Notes: a model not told the origin generated them from the sequence alone. DNA of 5,954 nucleotides from Elusimicrobia bacterium RIFOXYB2_FULL_49_7 (GCA_001800515.1 MGVN01000176.1:1-5954), one strand, 5' to 3'. Counted from the first letter of the stretch, positions 1 through 5,848 are shown. Translations and numbers: made by a program.

Positions 1-285
1 GCCGACATCAATAAAAACGGGGCCGTATTCCTTCTTTTTTATCAGGTCCTTCAATAACAGCAACTCCTGCTTCTCGTAGGCCCCGAAAAAATAGATACAC
101 CAATCAAGATACTTATTGAGATTTCCTTTATACTTCATCCCCAAAAAGTCGGCTTCAAATTCAAAGGACGCGCACGCATCGGGATCAACAAACAATCTGA
201 TGATCTTATCCCTCATTATAAAACGTATCCATTCCTGATGCCCGAACGCTCGCAGCAATTTGAGCATAACTGAATAGCCTGGCAT
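1..285 (-). CDS. FkbM-family SAM-dependent methyltransferase, N-terminal part (runs off the left edge)
   Basis: Only the first 95 codons are in the window. Translation of the minus strand from the ATG at 285 stays open to base 1. It begins MPGYSVMLKLLRAFG and contains DWCIYFFGAYEKQELLLLKDLIKKK, followed at the very edge by VFIDVG. This layout, with an aromatic 'D-x-x-I-Y-F-F-G-x-Y-E' segment, a basic helix, then a strand ending in D-V-G, is how FkbM-type methyltransferases enter the SAM-binding motif I (normally xFIDVGANxG). The family transfers methyl groups from S-adenosylmethionine, often to sugars or secondary metabolites; the substrate here cannot be told. The start is supported by AAGGAGA at 292-298, six bases before the ATG, and by a promoter at 331-359. 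An internal Met at residue 7 is a weaker alternative. The gene appears to have its own promoter rather than being read only from the CAP gene upstream. The family call comes from a remembered pattern in a partial protein, so it is probable rather than certain. Confidence 0.75.
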   Translation of the reverse strand, partial: MPGYSVMLKLLRAFGHQEWIRFIMRDKIIRLFVDPDACASFEFEADFLGMKYKGNLNKYLDWCIYFFGAYEKQELLLLKDLIKKKEYGPVFIDVG

Positions 286-291
286 TAGCTT

Positions 292-298
292 TCTCCTT
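292..298 (-). promoter_or_regulatory. Ribosome binding site of the FkbM-type gene
   Basis: The minus strand reads AAGGAGA followed by AAGCTA and ATG. This is a strong Shine-Dalgarno at a six-base spacing and fixes the start at 285. Confidence 0.75.
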
Positions 299-330
299 GC
301 ATAAAATTATCGAAACCCTGTTCTTCGATG

Positions 331-359
331 ATTGTACTATTTTCCCTCACCTGATGCAA
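331..359 (-). promoter_or_regulatory. Sigma70-type promoter for the FkbM-type gene
   Basis: On the minus strand TTGCAT (359-354) is followed by a 17-base spacer and TACAAT (336-331). Transcription would start near 324, leaving a leader of about 38 bases before the ATG at 285. The -10 hexamer and spacer length are the same as in the promoter of the GIY-YIG-like gene (1666-1694). The rest of the 286-419 gap shows no terminator or small gene. Confidence 0.6.
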
Positions 360-419
360 ACAAAGGCGGCATACCATACCCCGCACCGATGGCCTTGCTC
401 CTGAGTTTACCAAAGGAAA

Positions 420-1121
420 TCAGCGTAATTCACCCGAAAAGTTCTGTGTCAGCTTGAAGCGGTCAATATCATTGAAGCCAGCGTCTTTATAGTGAGCGGA
501 ACCGGCCCCGAGCGCGGTAAACCGTTTATCCAGAATGTTCGCCCGGTGCTTCGGCGATCCCATCCAACTGCTTACCGCAATTTTCGCGAGCCCTCTATAC
601 GTATGGCGGGGAATGGGTTTGCCGCCAGGCTCGTAGCTGAAATAGTCCTTCTTTTCATCGGGAGGATAGACCGTTGTTCCGCTTTCATACTCTATACCGA
701 ATACATCCCCGATATTCTCCCCTATGATCCTGTTACGCATATCGAACCCAAGCTGTTCCACTCTGTCGCGAAGCGTTTCCCTGCCCTTCACAGGGCTTTC
801 ATGCAAGAAAAATTCATGACGTACCATGTCGCGGCAATGCCCCGCGGCCGCTCTTTCAAGAAGAGGAGAATACCGCAGTGTGCTGAGCCCGTGCAAGATC
901 CTCTGCCGATTGGTCTCATAGAAAATAGCAGCATTAAGCAGCTGATGATCTATATTGTCCATAGGAATGCGCTGCCGCGGCGCAGAAAGCTTTTCAAAGG
1001 ACCGGTAATCATGCTTACTGTAATCCTTTTCGCTCCATGCGAAGGTGTTCCGAACGCAGGCTACACTCACCAGACAGCCACAAACGAGTAAGCATCGAAT
1101 ACCCCTGTATATATTCCTCAT
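420..1121 (-). CDS. Exported CAP (SCP/PR-1-like, YkwD-type) domain protein
   Basis: The protein has 233 residues from the preferred start. The N-terminus is basic and then hydrophobic (MRNIYRGIRCLLVCGCLVS...), a signal sequence. Cleavage after NTFA is plausible; the cysteines in the core also leave a lipoprotein possible, but no clean lipobox is seen. A CAP domain follows, numbered here from the ATG at 1145 (subtract 8 for the preferred start): NRQRILHGLSTLRYSPLLERAA at 79-100, HEFFLHESP at 110-118 with candidate metal/active His115, GENIG at 142-146 with Glu143, W194-MGSPKHRANIL with His200, and the closing LTQNFSG at 232-238. These match the His-Glu-His constellation of bacterial CAP proteins. 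Family roles vary and the function here is unknown; an envelope or secreted location is inferred. Between GENI and the SPKHR motif there are about 45 residues rich in Tyr, Pro and charged residues, longer than the short linker in typical YkwD domains. The start at 1121 is preferred because GAGGG lies five bases upstream; the ATG at 1145 has only AGGA at four bases. Confidence 0.85.
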   Translation of the reverse strand: MRNIYRGIRCLLVCGCLVSVACVRNTFAWSEKDYSKHDYRSFEKLSAPRQRIPMDNIDHQLLNAAIFYETNRQRILHGLSTLRYSPLLERAAAGHCRDMVRHEFFLHESPVKGRETLRDRVEQLGFDMRNRIIGENIGDVFGIEYESGTTVYPPDEKKDYFSYEPGGKPIPRHTYRGLAKIAVSSWMGSPKHRANILDKRFTALGAGSAHYKDAGFNDIDRFKLTQNFSGELR

Positions 1122-1126
1122 CTTTT

Positions 1127-1131
1127 CCCTC
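1127..1131 (-). promoter_or_regulatory. Ribosome binding site favouring the shorter CAP-protein start
   Basis: The minus strand reads GAGGG, AAAAG, ATG, a five-base spacing to the ATG at 1121. The alternative ATG at 1145 is preceded by AGGA at only four bases. The shorter form also gives a more usual signal-peptide n-region (MRNIYRGIR). Confidence 0.5.
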
Positions 1132-1167
1132 ACAAACTTTACCATTTATTCCTAAGTAAAATAGAAT

Positions 1168-1205
1168 AGCCCATGGACATTCCTCTACGGGAGTGAACCA
1201 GGGCC
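1168..1205. repeat. 38-nt hairpin repeat, copy 1
   Basis: This segment aligns without gaps to 1705-1742, with 27 of 38 positions identical. Both copies share the same architecture: an outer stem (here GCCC 1169-1172 with GGGC 1201-1204), an inner CTC/GAG stem with a small loop, and a conserved GGAG-x-GAACC-x-GGGC right half. It lies just upstream of the CAP gene. The shape recalls short dispersed REP-like palindromes, but membership of a known family cannot be shown here. Confidence 0.5.
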
Positions 1206-1257
1206 GCTATTCGCGAATTCTCGCTGTGCAAGGCGCTGCCGCCACACGGCGTGTGCG

Positions 1258-1626
1258 CTAAACCATCCTAATGCTTTCCCTCTCATTGTAACACTTCTCC
1301 GCGAGGGGCTGGTATTTCTCAACCCATATCATTTCAAGTATTTTCAGGTCTTCATCATAATTGTACGCGCCGTCGTCTTTCAGGGGCAGCTTTTCAAGTA
1401 TTTCGAACTCAAAGGACTCTTCCCCATAGCTTTTCCAGTCTTTCAGCAATTGCTCGCTCGGATAATTCCCCAGGCTCAGGCGAAATTTGGTCCGTTCAAC
1501 GATGTTGTACAAATTGAGAGTGCTCGCCAGGAACACCTTCCCGTTGACCTTGTTCCTGATCGCGTAAATCCCCTTTTCAGAGACCTTATTCTTGTACTCC
1601 TGTTTCATTCTTTTCTTTTCGATCAT
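1258..1626 (-). CDS. Small GIY-YIG-superfamily protein, second motif degenerate
   Basis: The protein has 122 residues. A basic N-terminal helix (MIEKKRMKQEYKNKVSEK) leads to GIYAIRNKVNGKVFLASTLNL at 19-39, which has the GIY motif and the NxxNGK turn of the GIY-YIG nuclease fold. Then come ERTKFRLSLGNYPSEQL (44-60) with the expected Arg (Arg45), WKSYGEESFEFEILE (64-78), and a C-terminal helix with Glu98 and a CYN motif (Asn114). These fit the catalytic Arg, Glu and Asn of the superfamily. The second motif reads F-L-A where Y/F-I/V-G is usual. From memory, relatives of this small family have Arg-His where this protein has Arg45-Thr46. Activity may therefore be reduced or lost. The family includes homing endonucleases and repair nucleases; the role of this short stand-alone type is unknown. 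The start at 1626 is fixed by CTCCC/GGGAG at 1633-1637 and by a promoter whose predicted start (about 1659) lies downstream of the alternative in-frame ATG at 1674. Confidence 0.8.
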   Translation of the reverse strand: MIEKKRMKQEYKNKVSEKGIYAIRNKVNGKVFLASTLNLYNIVERTKFRLSLGNYPSEQLLKDWKSYGEESFEFEILEKLPLKDDGAYNYDEDLKILEMIWVEKYQPLAEKCYNERESIRMV

Positions 1627-1632
1627 ACATAA

Positions 1633-1637
1633 CTCCC
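1633..1637 (-). promoter_or_regulatory. Ribosome binding site deciding the GIY-YIG-like gene start
   Basis: The minus strand reads GGGAG followed by TTATGT and ATG, a six-base spacing. This supports the ATG at 1626 over the in-frame ATG at 1674. Confidence 0.65.
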
Positions 1638-1665
1638 TGAACGTATGTCTATTCGATCTCATTTG

Positions 1666-1694
1666 ATTGTACAACTTTTACGCTTCCGGCACAA
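1666..1694 (-). promoter_or_regulatory. Sigma70-type promoter for the GIY-YIG-like gene
   Basis: On the minus strand TTGTGC (1694-1689) is followed by a 17-base spacer and TACAAT (1671-1666). The predicted start is near 1659, about 33 bases upstream of the ATG at 1626. Confidence 0.6.
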
Positions 1695-1704
1695 ATACTG
1701 CAAA

Positions 1705-1742
1705 AGCCCGTGACCACTCCCTTGCAGGAGCGAACCCGGGCT
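1705..1742. repeat. 38-nt hairpin repeat, copy 2
   Basis: The outer stem is AGCCCG (1705-1710) with CGGGCT (1737-1742). A symmetric 6 by 6 internal loop separates it from the inner stem CTCC (1717-1720) with GGAG (1727-1730), closed by loop CTTGCA. The segment is 27 of 38 identical, ungapped, to copy 1 at 1168-1205 and in the same orientation. It lies in the divergent intergenic region between the GIY-YIG-like and GNAT promoters. No U-tract follows on either strand, so it does not look like an intrinsic terminator. Confidence 0.55.
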
Positions 1743-1778
1743 CTCTCGGTCAAACAGGTTAAGAGATCATACATATCC

Positions 1779-1807
1779 TTGTCAAAGAGCGATTAATTAT
1801 CTATAAT
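1779..1807 (+). promoter_or_regulatory. Strong sigma70-type promoter for the GNAT gene
   Basis: TTGTCA (1779-1784) is followed by a 17-base spacer and a perfect TATAAT (1802-1807). Transcription would start near 1814, giving a leader of about 90 bases before the ATG at 1906. The leader holds a possible six-base stem (ATCGGT 1831-1836 with ACCGAT 1875-1880), which could be chance. Confidence 0.75.
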
Positions 1808-1905
1808 GAATTCTCCATATTACCCAATCCATCGGTGCGGCGATATAGCAAGGATTTTACGTATGCAAACGTCAACCGATTAATGCCACGCAGGCTGACA
1901 TCCCT

Positions 1906-2430
1906 ATGAAAACAGATATACGCCCGGAAACAAAAGACGACTTCAAGGATATCCGTGCCGTTAACGTTGCGGCGTTTGGCCCCGAAGGCCAGGGGAAAGC
2001 TGCGTTCGTGGACAAACTGCGGCAAACGAAGCGCTTTGTCCCGGAGCTATCGCTCACCGCCAAGCATTACGGGAAAGTCGTCGGGCACATCCTGTTCTAT
2101 CCGATCGACATCCTGCAAGGAGACAAAAAGGTTGAAACGCTCTCGCTGGCGCTCCTGTCCGTACTGCCCGCATTCCAGAACAAAGGTGTTGGCAGCAAGC
2201 TGGTGAAAGTGGGCCTCAGCAAAGCTAAAAAGCTCGACTTTCAGTCCGTTATAGTACTCGGCCACGAAAAGTACTATCCCCGCTTCGGCTTTACTCCTTT
2301 AAGCACTTATGGCATTACCTCCACCATTAACGAACCTGACCACATATTAATGGCCCTGGAGCTTGAACCCGAAACCCTGAAAACCGTGAACGGCATACTC
2401 CAATATCCTGAAGAATTCGACGGAGTCTGA
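1906..2430 (+). CDS. GNAT-family N-acetyltransferase (YhbS-like)
   Basis: The protein has 174 residues, the usual size for a single-domain GNAT enzyme. It opens with MKTDIRPETKDDFKDIRAVN, the first strand and helix of the fold. HYGKVVGHILFYPIDI (54-69) gives the central strands, and LALLSVLPAFQNKGVGSKLV (81-100) holds the acetyl-CoA-binding motif A, Q-N-K-G-V-G. VLGHEKYYPRFGF (117-129) is characteristic of the YhbS-like branch (COG3153 type). Such enzymes transfer an acetyl group from acetyl-CoA to an amine; the acceptor here is unknown. No stronger upstream start exists: the same frame is closed by a TAG at 1846 and contains no ATG before 1906. The ribosome binding site is weak, with only CAGG at 1891-1894 about 11 bases upstream. 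The gene has its own promoter and is separated by 150 bases from the transporter gene downstream, so it is probably a single-gene unit or is loosely read through. Confidence 0.88.
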   Translation: MKTDIRPETKDDFKDIRAVNVAAFGPEGQGKAAFVDKLRQTKRFVPELSLTAKHYGKVVGHILFYPIDILQGDKKVETLSLALLSVLPAFQNKGVGSKLVKVGLSKAKKLDFQSVIVLGHEKYYPRFGFTPLSTYGITSTINEPDHILMALELEPETLKTVNGILQYPEEFDGV

Positions 2431-2580
2431 ACTGCCCCTCCTGGCGTTTGTTGCCCCGCTCACCGGATGTTTTCACCGTTTCTTGCGCATCAATGCCGCC
2501 AAACCCCTTGCTGCTTTCACTGATATATCTCTTCAGAATGAATACTACCGCTCCAAAATCTGAAAATGTAAGGGTATGAT
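2431..2580 (+). other. Intergenic leader between the GNAT and transporter genes
   Basis: This gap contains no gene. A weak hairpin at 2464-2478 (CGG-a-TG / CACCG, loop TTTT) is followed by TTTCTTG and could be a poor terminator for the GNAT gene. I could not find a convincing -35/-10 pair for the transporter gene. The last bases hold its ribosome binding site. Confidence 0.35.
2570..2574 (+). promoter_or_regulatory. Ribosome binding site of the transporter-HEAT gene
   Basis: AAGGG lies six bases before the ATG at 2581. An overlapping ATG at 2576 is in another frame and does not lead to a long reading frame. Confidence 0.55.
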
Positions 2581-5208
2581 ATGTTCAGCAAGCACATAAC
2601 CAGGCTTCTCAAGATCTACCCGAACGACACCACCAACCTTATTAACCTCGCACTTCTCAACATGCTGCTTGTTTCCGTACATTCTTTCGGAACCAGCATA
2701 GTAACTTCGTTATTCATCAAACGCTACGGAGTAGACAATCTGCCCAAGATGTATCTTGTCAGCGCGCTTGCAATTGTCATCTGCACGCTGCTTGTTTTAA
2801 GGCTCAGCAGCATAAAAAGAAATACCCTTTTATCAGCCTCGTGCATGATCTTCGGCGTGCTTGTTATTGCGGCGCGGATCCTTCTGCATTTTGACATAAC
2901 GGTCGCCTGCCCGGTGCTTTATGTACTGGGTGACCTTGCAGCCTGGACTTTTTACACGCAGTTCTGGGCATTGGCCGTTGAAACCTGTGATGTACGGGAA
3001 GGAAAACGAATATTCACGTATGTTGTCTGCGCAGGGCTTATGGGCGGCGTCATGGCGGGCGCAGGAGTGAGCCTGCTTATACGCAGTTTTGGTAATAATG
3101 ACCTGCTGACACTATGGGCTGTTCTCTTCTTTGCCGTTGTTCTGTACCTCAGAATGATTGCTTCGCAATCTTCTTCATCCTGCAAGGAAGCTGACAAAGA
3201 AACGGAACTTCCCTTTCTAGGACAGCTGAAAGATACGGCTTTTTACTTTACAAAATCCAGCCACGTGCGGATCTTGATGGTGTGCGTGCTCCTGGCTGCC
3301 ATTTCCGCCAACTTTGTGGATTTCATTTTTAACAAGATAATGGACAACGCTTTCCCCGACGAAAACAAACTGACGGCGTTCTACGGCACCTACTCACTCT
3401 TCTATTATTCGGGCACGCTTATCGTTCAGCTGTTCATCACGAACAGAGTCGTGAAATTTCTCGGCACCGGCAGCTCCCTTCTCCTGTTGCCTGCCTGGGT
3501 TAGTTTTGGTTTGGGTTCCCTGATCGCTTCGTTCGGGTATTTTACCGGCGTGTGCACCAAGTTCTTCAAGGACGTTATAAGCTCTTCCTTCAGTGAGACC
3601 ACGTTCCCCCTTCTGTTTTCTCCTCTTAAAGATAATTTCAGGAACAGCATAATGGCGATCAGCGAAGGGTTGGTAACTCCTCTGGGTACCGCTTTCGCCG
3701 GCGGCATCCTTATACTGATCTCCAACAGATCGAATTACACGATCGTGCTCACCAGCATGGCATTCGCCTTCGCTTGGATCTATTTTGGTTTCCTTCTGAA
3801 AAACAGCTACCAGTCTGCTTTTATCAGCAACCTGGCGGCAAAAAGCCTGCCTGATATTTCCGCAATAGAAGACAGTGGGAACATGAGCGAAGAGCAGGCC
3901 TTGCTCCTGCTTTCGCATGCGTTAAAGTCCGATGACGACAACGTAAGCTATTTTGCAATGCGAACGTTAGCCCAATCCCAGGAAACTTCAGCAACAGACA
4001 TTCTTCTGCACTACCTGGCAGATAAACCTTCCAACGCGAGGAAGGCAAATCTCCTCTACTTTCTAGGGAGAATGCAGAAAAATGATAAGTGTCTCACTGT
4101 TACAGAACATTTTCTTAATGATCCTGCCCCCTTGGTCAGAGCGAAGGCCGTCGGCACTTTTCTCTCTGTAAATAACACCCATGTAAGGGACATTATACTC
4201 CCTTGTTTAGATGACATGGATTTACGCGTAAGAATAAATGCCGTTATGGTGCTTTGGAAGTTTGGCGCAAGAAAGGAATTCGTTGAAATCCTTTCTTCAG
4301 CCGTGCAGGATCCTTCTGAAGACATCAGGAGTTGGACGGGATTTGCTCTCCGGCAAATAAATTCAACAGACAGCATGCCTTTTCTGCTTGCATTATCACA
4401 TGACTGCCACCTGAAAGTTAAAATTGAAGCCATAAAAGGATTAGGCCAACTTGACTGCAAAGAAGCAAACGCACGCCTGATTGAAATGCTGCACGATGAA
4501 AACAGAGAAATACGCCACTATGCCTGCAAATCACTTATCAAAAAAGAAGGTGTGTCAAACCTGATCATTGACAAGTACGAAACATCCGGGCATAAGATAC
4601 GCGAGCAGCTTATTCATATTCTGGCTGCCCGCAAAGAGGGCAAGGATATCGTTTTCCGTTATCTTGAGGATGAATTGGCTTCTATTTACAAAAGGATCGT
4701 ATGGACAAAAACTCTAAGGCTGGAGAAACAAAATACGGCAATTGAACTGTTTATTGCAACCCTTATTAACAGAAACCGCCGGTCTCTGGACAACATACTG
4801 AGAGTAAGTTCAAGCATAGAAGGTTCCACCGCTTTCGGGCTTATAGTCAAGCGGCTGAAAGATAAGGATTCCCGTTCCTTTGCCGAAGTGCTTGAACTTT
4901 TAGACACCATGACACTTCACAAAAAATCATTCCTAAAATCCATTATTTCGCTCCTTGAAGAGATACCGGAAAATGAACTCGCAGAATATGCTCACAAAGA
5001 CCTGGGTATCAAAGAGTACTCTGCCCTGGACATTTACCGTGAGTGCCTACAAGACCCGTCAGAGGAATGGTTTAAGGGATGCGCCCTGTATATTCTCAGT
5101 ATGACCAGGAGCAAGCACGGCGAAGCGATTTTTAAAAAACACCTCCTCTCCCCGTCCCTGTTTATTCAGCAACTCTGCCAGGAAGCATTGCAACCGGAGG
5201 CTTTATAA
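2581..5208 (+). CDS. NTT (ATP/ADP translocase-like) membrane transporter fused to HEAT repeats
   Basis: The protein has 875 residues. Residues about 20-406 are hydrophobic, with roughly 11-12 membrane segments (for example 22-47, 57-74, 82-103, 108-131, 144-168, 174-192, 229-250, 264-288, 297-323, 358-381 and 386-406) and a hydrophilic loop at 193-228. LGDLAAWTFYTQFWALAVETCDVREGKRIF (116-145) and FKDVISSSFSETTFPLLFSPLKDNFRNSIMAISEG (329-363) resemble conserved parts of the NTT/TlcC family of the major facilitator fold. Residues about 437-705 form HEAT-like helical pairs, for example LVRAKAVGTFLSVN (518 on) and LRVRINAVMVLWKFG (548 on). The C-terminal 706-875 is helical, with a last HEAT-like unit near 832-872. 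NTT proteins of Chlamydia and Rickettsia exchange ATP for ADP; the cargo of free-living HEAT-bearing relatives is unknown and may not be a nucleotide. HEAT repeats suggest a cytoplasmic protein-binding platform. The next gene, a cNMP-binding domain, follows in the same frame after TAA-CCC, so the two products probably work together. Confidence 0.82.
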   Translation: MFSKHITRLLKIYPNDTTNLINLALLNMLLVSVHSFGTSIVTSLFIKRYGVDNLPKMYLVSALAIVICTLLVLRLSSIKRNTLLSASCMIFGVLVIAARILLHFDITVACPVLYVLGDLAAWTFYTQFWALAVETCDVREGKRIFTYVVCAGLMGGVMAGAGVSLLIRSFGNNDLLTLWAVLFFAVVLYLRMIASQSSSSCKEADKETELPFLGQLKDTAFYFTKSSHVRILMVCVLLAAISANFVDFIFNKIMDNAFPDENKLTAFYGTYSLFYYSGTLIVQLFITNRVVKFLGTGSSLLLLPAWVSFGLGSLIASFGYFTGVCTKFFKDVISSSFSETTFPLLFSPLKDNFRNSIMAISEGLVTPLGTAFAGGILILISNRSNYTIVLTSMAFAFAWIYFGFLLKNSYQSAFISNLAAKSLPDISAIEDSGNMSEEQALLLLSHALKSDDDNVSYFAMRTLAQSQETSATDILLHYLADKPSNARKANLLYFLGRMQKNDKCLTVTEHFLNDPAPLVRAKAVGTFLSVNNTHVRDIILPCLDDMDLRVRINAVMVLWKFGARKEFVEILSSAVQDPSEDIRSWTGFALRQINSTDSMPFLLALSHDCHLKVKIEAIKGLGQLDCKEANARLIEMLHDENREIRHYACKSLIKKEGVSNLIIDKYETSGHKIREQLIHILAARKEGKDIVFRYLEDELASIYKRIVWTKTLRLEKQNTAIELFIATLINRNRRSLDNILRVSSSIEGSTAFGLIVKRLKDKDSRSFAEVLELLDTMTLHKKSFLKSIISLLEEIPENELAEYAHKDLGIKEYSALDIYRECLQDPSEEWFKGCALYILSMTRSKHGEAIFKKHLLSPSLFIQQLCQEALQPEAL
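5196..5200 (+). promoter_or_regulatory. Internal ribosome binding site for the cNMP-binding gene
   Basis: GGAGG lies inside the last codons of the transporter gene, 11 bases before the ATG at 5212. It supports real initiation at 5212, probably coupled to termination at the TAA at 5206-5208. The spacing is slightly long. Confidence 0.55.
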
Positions 5209-5211
5209 CCC

Positions 5212-5649
5212 ATGCTTTCAACTATCGCCAAAACTATTCACTTAAGGAAAGTGCCGCTCTTTGAAACTCTTATAGGAGAAGAGTTGCTTGCTCTAAGCAA
5301 TATCTCACAGCAGTTCGACTTCAAAAAGAACGATACTGTTTTTCTTGAAAGTACTGCAGGAACCGGTTTATTTGTTATTGTTTCAGGAAAGGTTGCGGTT
5401 TTTAAAGGAGAGGTAAAAGCGGAAAATAGAAAGGTAATACACTATTTCATGCCTTTAGATTATTTTGGAGAAATGTCGCTTTTTGACGATATCGCACGCT
5501 CTTTAAATGCCGTGGCTGAAGAAGACACCACGTGTCTGTTCATCCCCAAGGAAGCCTTTCTCGACCTCATTTACGAAGTTCCCTCCATAGCCCTCAGTAT
5601 CATACGGATCCTCAGCAAGCGCCTCAGCCAGGCAAACCTTAAACTATAA
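5212..5649 (+). CDS. Stand-alone cyclic-nucleotide-binding domain protein
   Basis: The protein has 145 residues, essentially one cNMP-binding domain. LRKVPLFETLIGEELLALSN (11-30) is the N-terminal helical bundle. FKKNDTVFLESTAGTGLFVIVSGKVAVF (37-64) forms the jelly-roll strands. FGEMSLFDDIARSLNAVAEE (85-104) is the phosphate-binding cassette with Glu87 and Arg96, the positions that contact the ribose and the cyclic phosphate in CRP. The alanine that usually follows Arg-Ser is Leu98. The C-terminal helices (AFLDLIYEVPSIALSIIRILSKRLSQAN) end the protein, and there is no helix-turn-helix, so it is not a CRP-type DNA-binding regulator. Its position, in frame with and four bases after the stop of the transporter-HEAT gene, suggests it is the cytoplasmic sensor subunit of that transporter. 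The bound ligand (cAMP, cGMP or none) cannot be told. Confidence 0.88.
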   Translation: MLSTIAKTIHLRKVPLFETLIGEELLALSNISQQFDFKKNDTVFLESTAGTGLFVIVSGKVAVFKGEVKAENRKVIHYFMPLDYFGEMSLFDDIARSLNAVAEEDTTCLFIPKEAFLDLIYEVPSIALSIIRILSKRLSQANLKL

Positions 5650-5660
5650 TTCTTCCTTCA

Positions 5661-5689
5661 TTGACATGTAAAAAGTTATTGCCTAGTAC
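5661..5689 (+). promoter_or_regulatory. Promoter-like sequence just before the structured element
   Basis: A perfect TTGACA (5661-5666) is followed by 17 bases and TAGTAC (5684-5689), a poor -10 box with three of six consensus bases. A start near 5696 would fall right at the left edge of the structured segment at 5700. The weak -10 makes this tentative. Confidence 0.35.
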
Positions 5690-5715
5690 TCCGTTAACCT
5701 GATCTCTTAATTTTT

Positions 5716-5816
5716 GAATGGCCAGATTTGAGCCAAGTGCAACGAACGAGTCTGATAGCGTAGCAAAAGCTACGGTGAAGACGAGAGAGGCAGCAATTGG
5801 CCGAATATGGCCATTC
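5716..5816. repeat. Arm I: long interrupted hairpin
   Basis: The pairs, from base to tip, are GAATGGCCA (5716-5724) with TGGCCATTC (5808-5816); GCCAA-g-TGC (5732-5740) with GCA-a-TTGGC (5793-5801), broken by one G-A mismatch; GTCT (5750-5753) with AGAC (5779-5782); and CGTAGC (5759-5764) with GCTACG (5769-5774), closed by an AAAA loop. That is 27 pairs in correct nested order, separated by purine-rich internal loops. A local alternative pairs TGGCC (5798-5802) with GGCCA (5809-5813). Confidence 0.65.
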
Positions 5817-5848
5817 CCCCGCCGAGGCGGGGGGGCAGAGCCCCTTTT
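5816..5848 (+). terminator. GC-rich hairpin overlapping a possible terminator-like hairpin
   Basis: CCCCCGC (5816-5822) pairs with GCGGGGG (5827-5833) around a CGAG loop. The same G-run can instead form GGGGC (5832-5836) with GCCCC (5840-5844), followed by TTTT (5845-5848), which resembles a short intrinsic terminator. That second hairpin also competes with the basal helix of arm II. The U-tract is only four bases long and is itself part of arm II, so terminator activity for the upstream operon is uncertain. Confidence 0.35.

Noticed and set aside
492..1091. A 199-residue open frame on the plus strand opposite the CAP gene.
   Set aside because: Its product resembles no family I recognise, while the minus strand encodes a CAP domain with all its motifs. 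It is an antisense shadow.
1243..1255. CACAC-GGC-GTGTG hairpin just after the GIY-YIG-like gene stop.
   Set aside because: The stem has only five pairs and no U-tract follows on the minus strand, so terminator function is not supported.
1831..1880. ATCGGT/ACCGAT stem in the GNAT leader as a possible riboswitch.
   Set aside because: A single six-base stem 38 bases apart is not enough, and no conserved riboswitch core was recognised.
2464..2485. Possible intrinsic terminator after the GNAT gene.
   Set aside because: The stem has only five pairs with a bulge, and the tail TTTCTTG is a poor U-tract. It is mentioned in the intergenic entry but not called.
3394..4460. Open frames of 99 to 174 residues on the minus strand inside the transporter-HEAT gene.
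   Set aside because: They lie opposite a continuous, domain-consistent coding frame and have low-complexity, basic compositions typical of antisense frames.
1759..5710. An 11-base inverted match, TTAAGAGATCA, between 1759-1769 and 5700-5710.
   Set aside because: Several matches of this length are expected by chance in a 6-kb window, and it does not extend.
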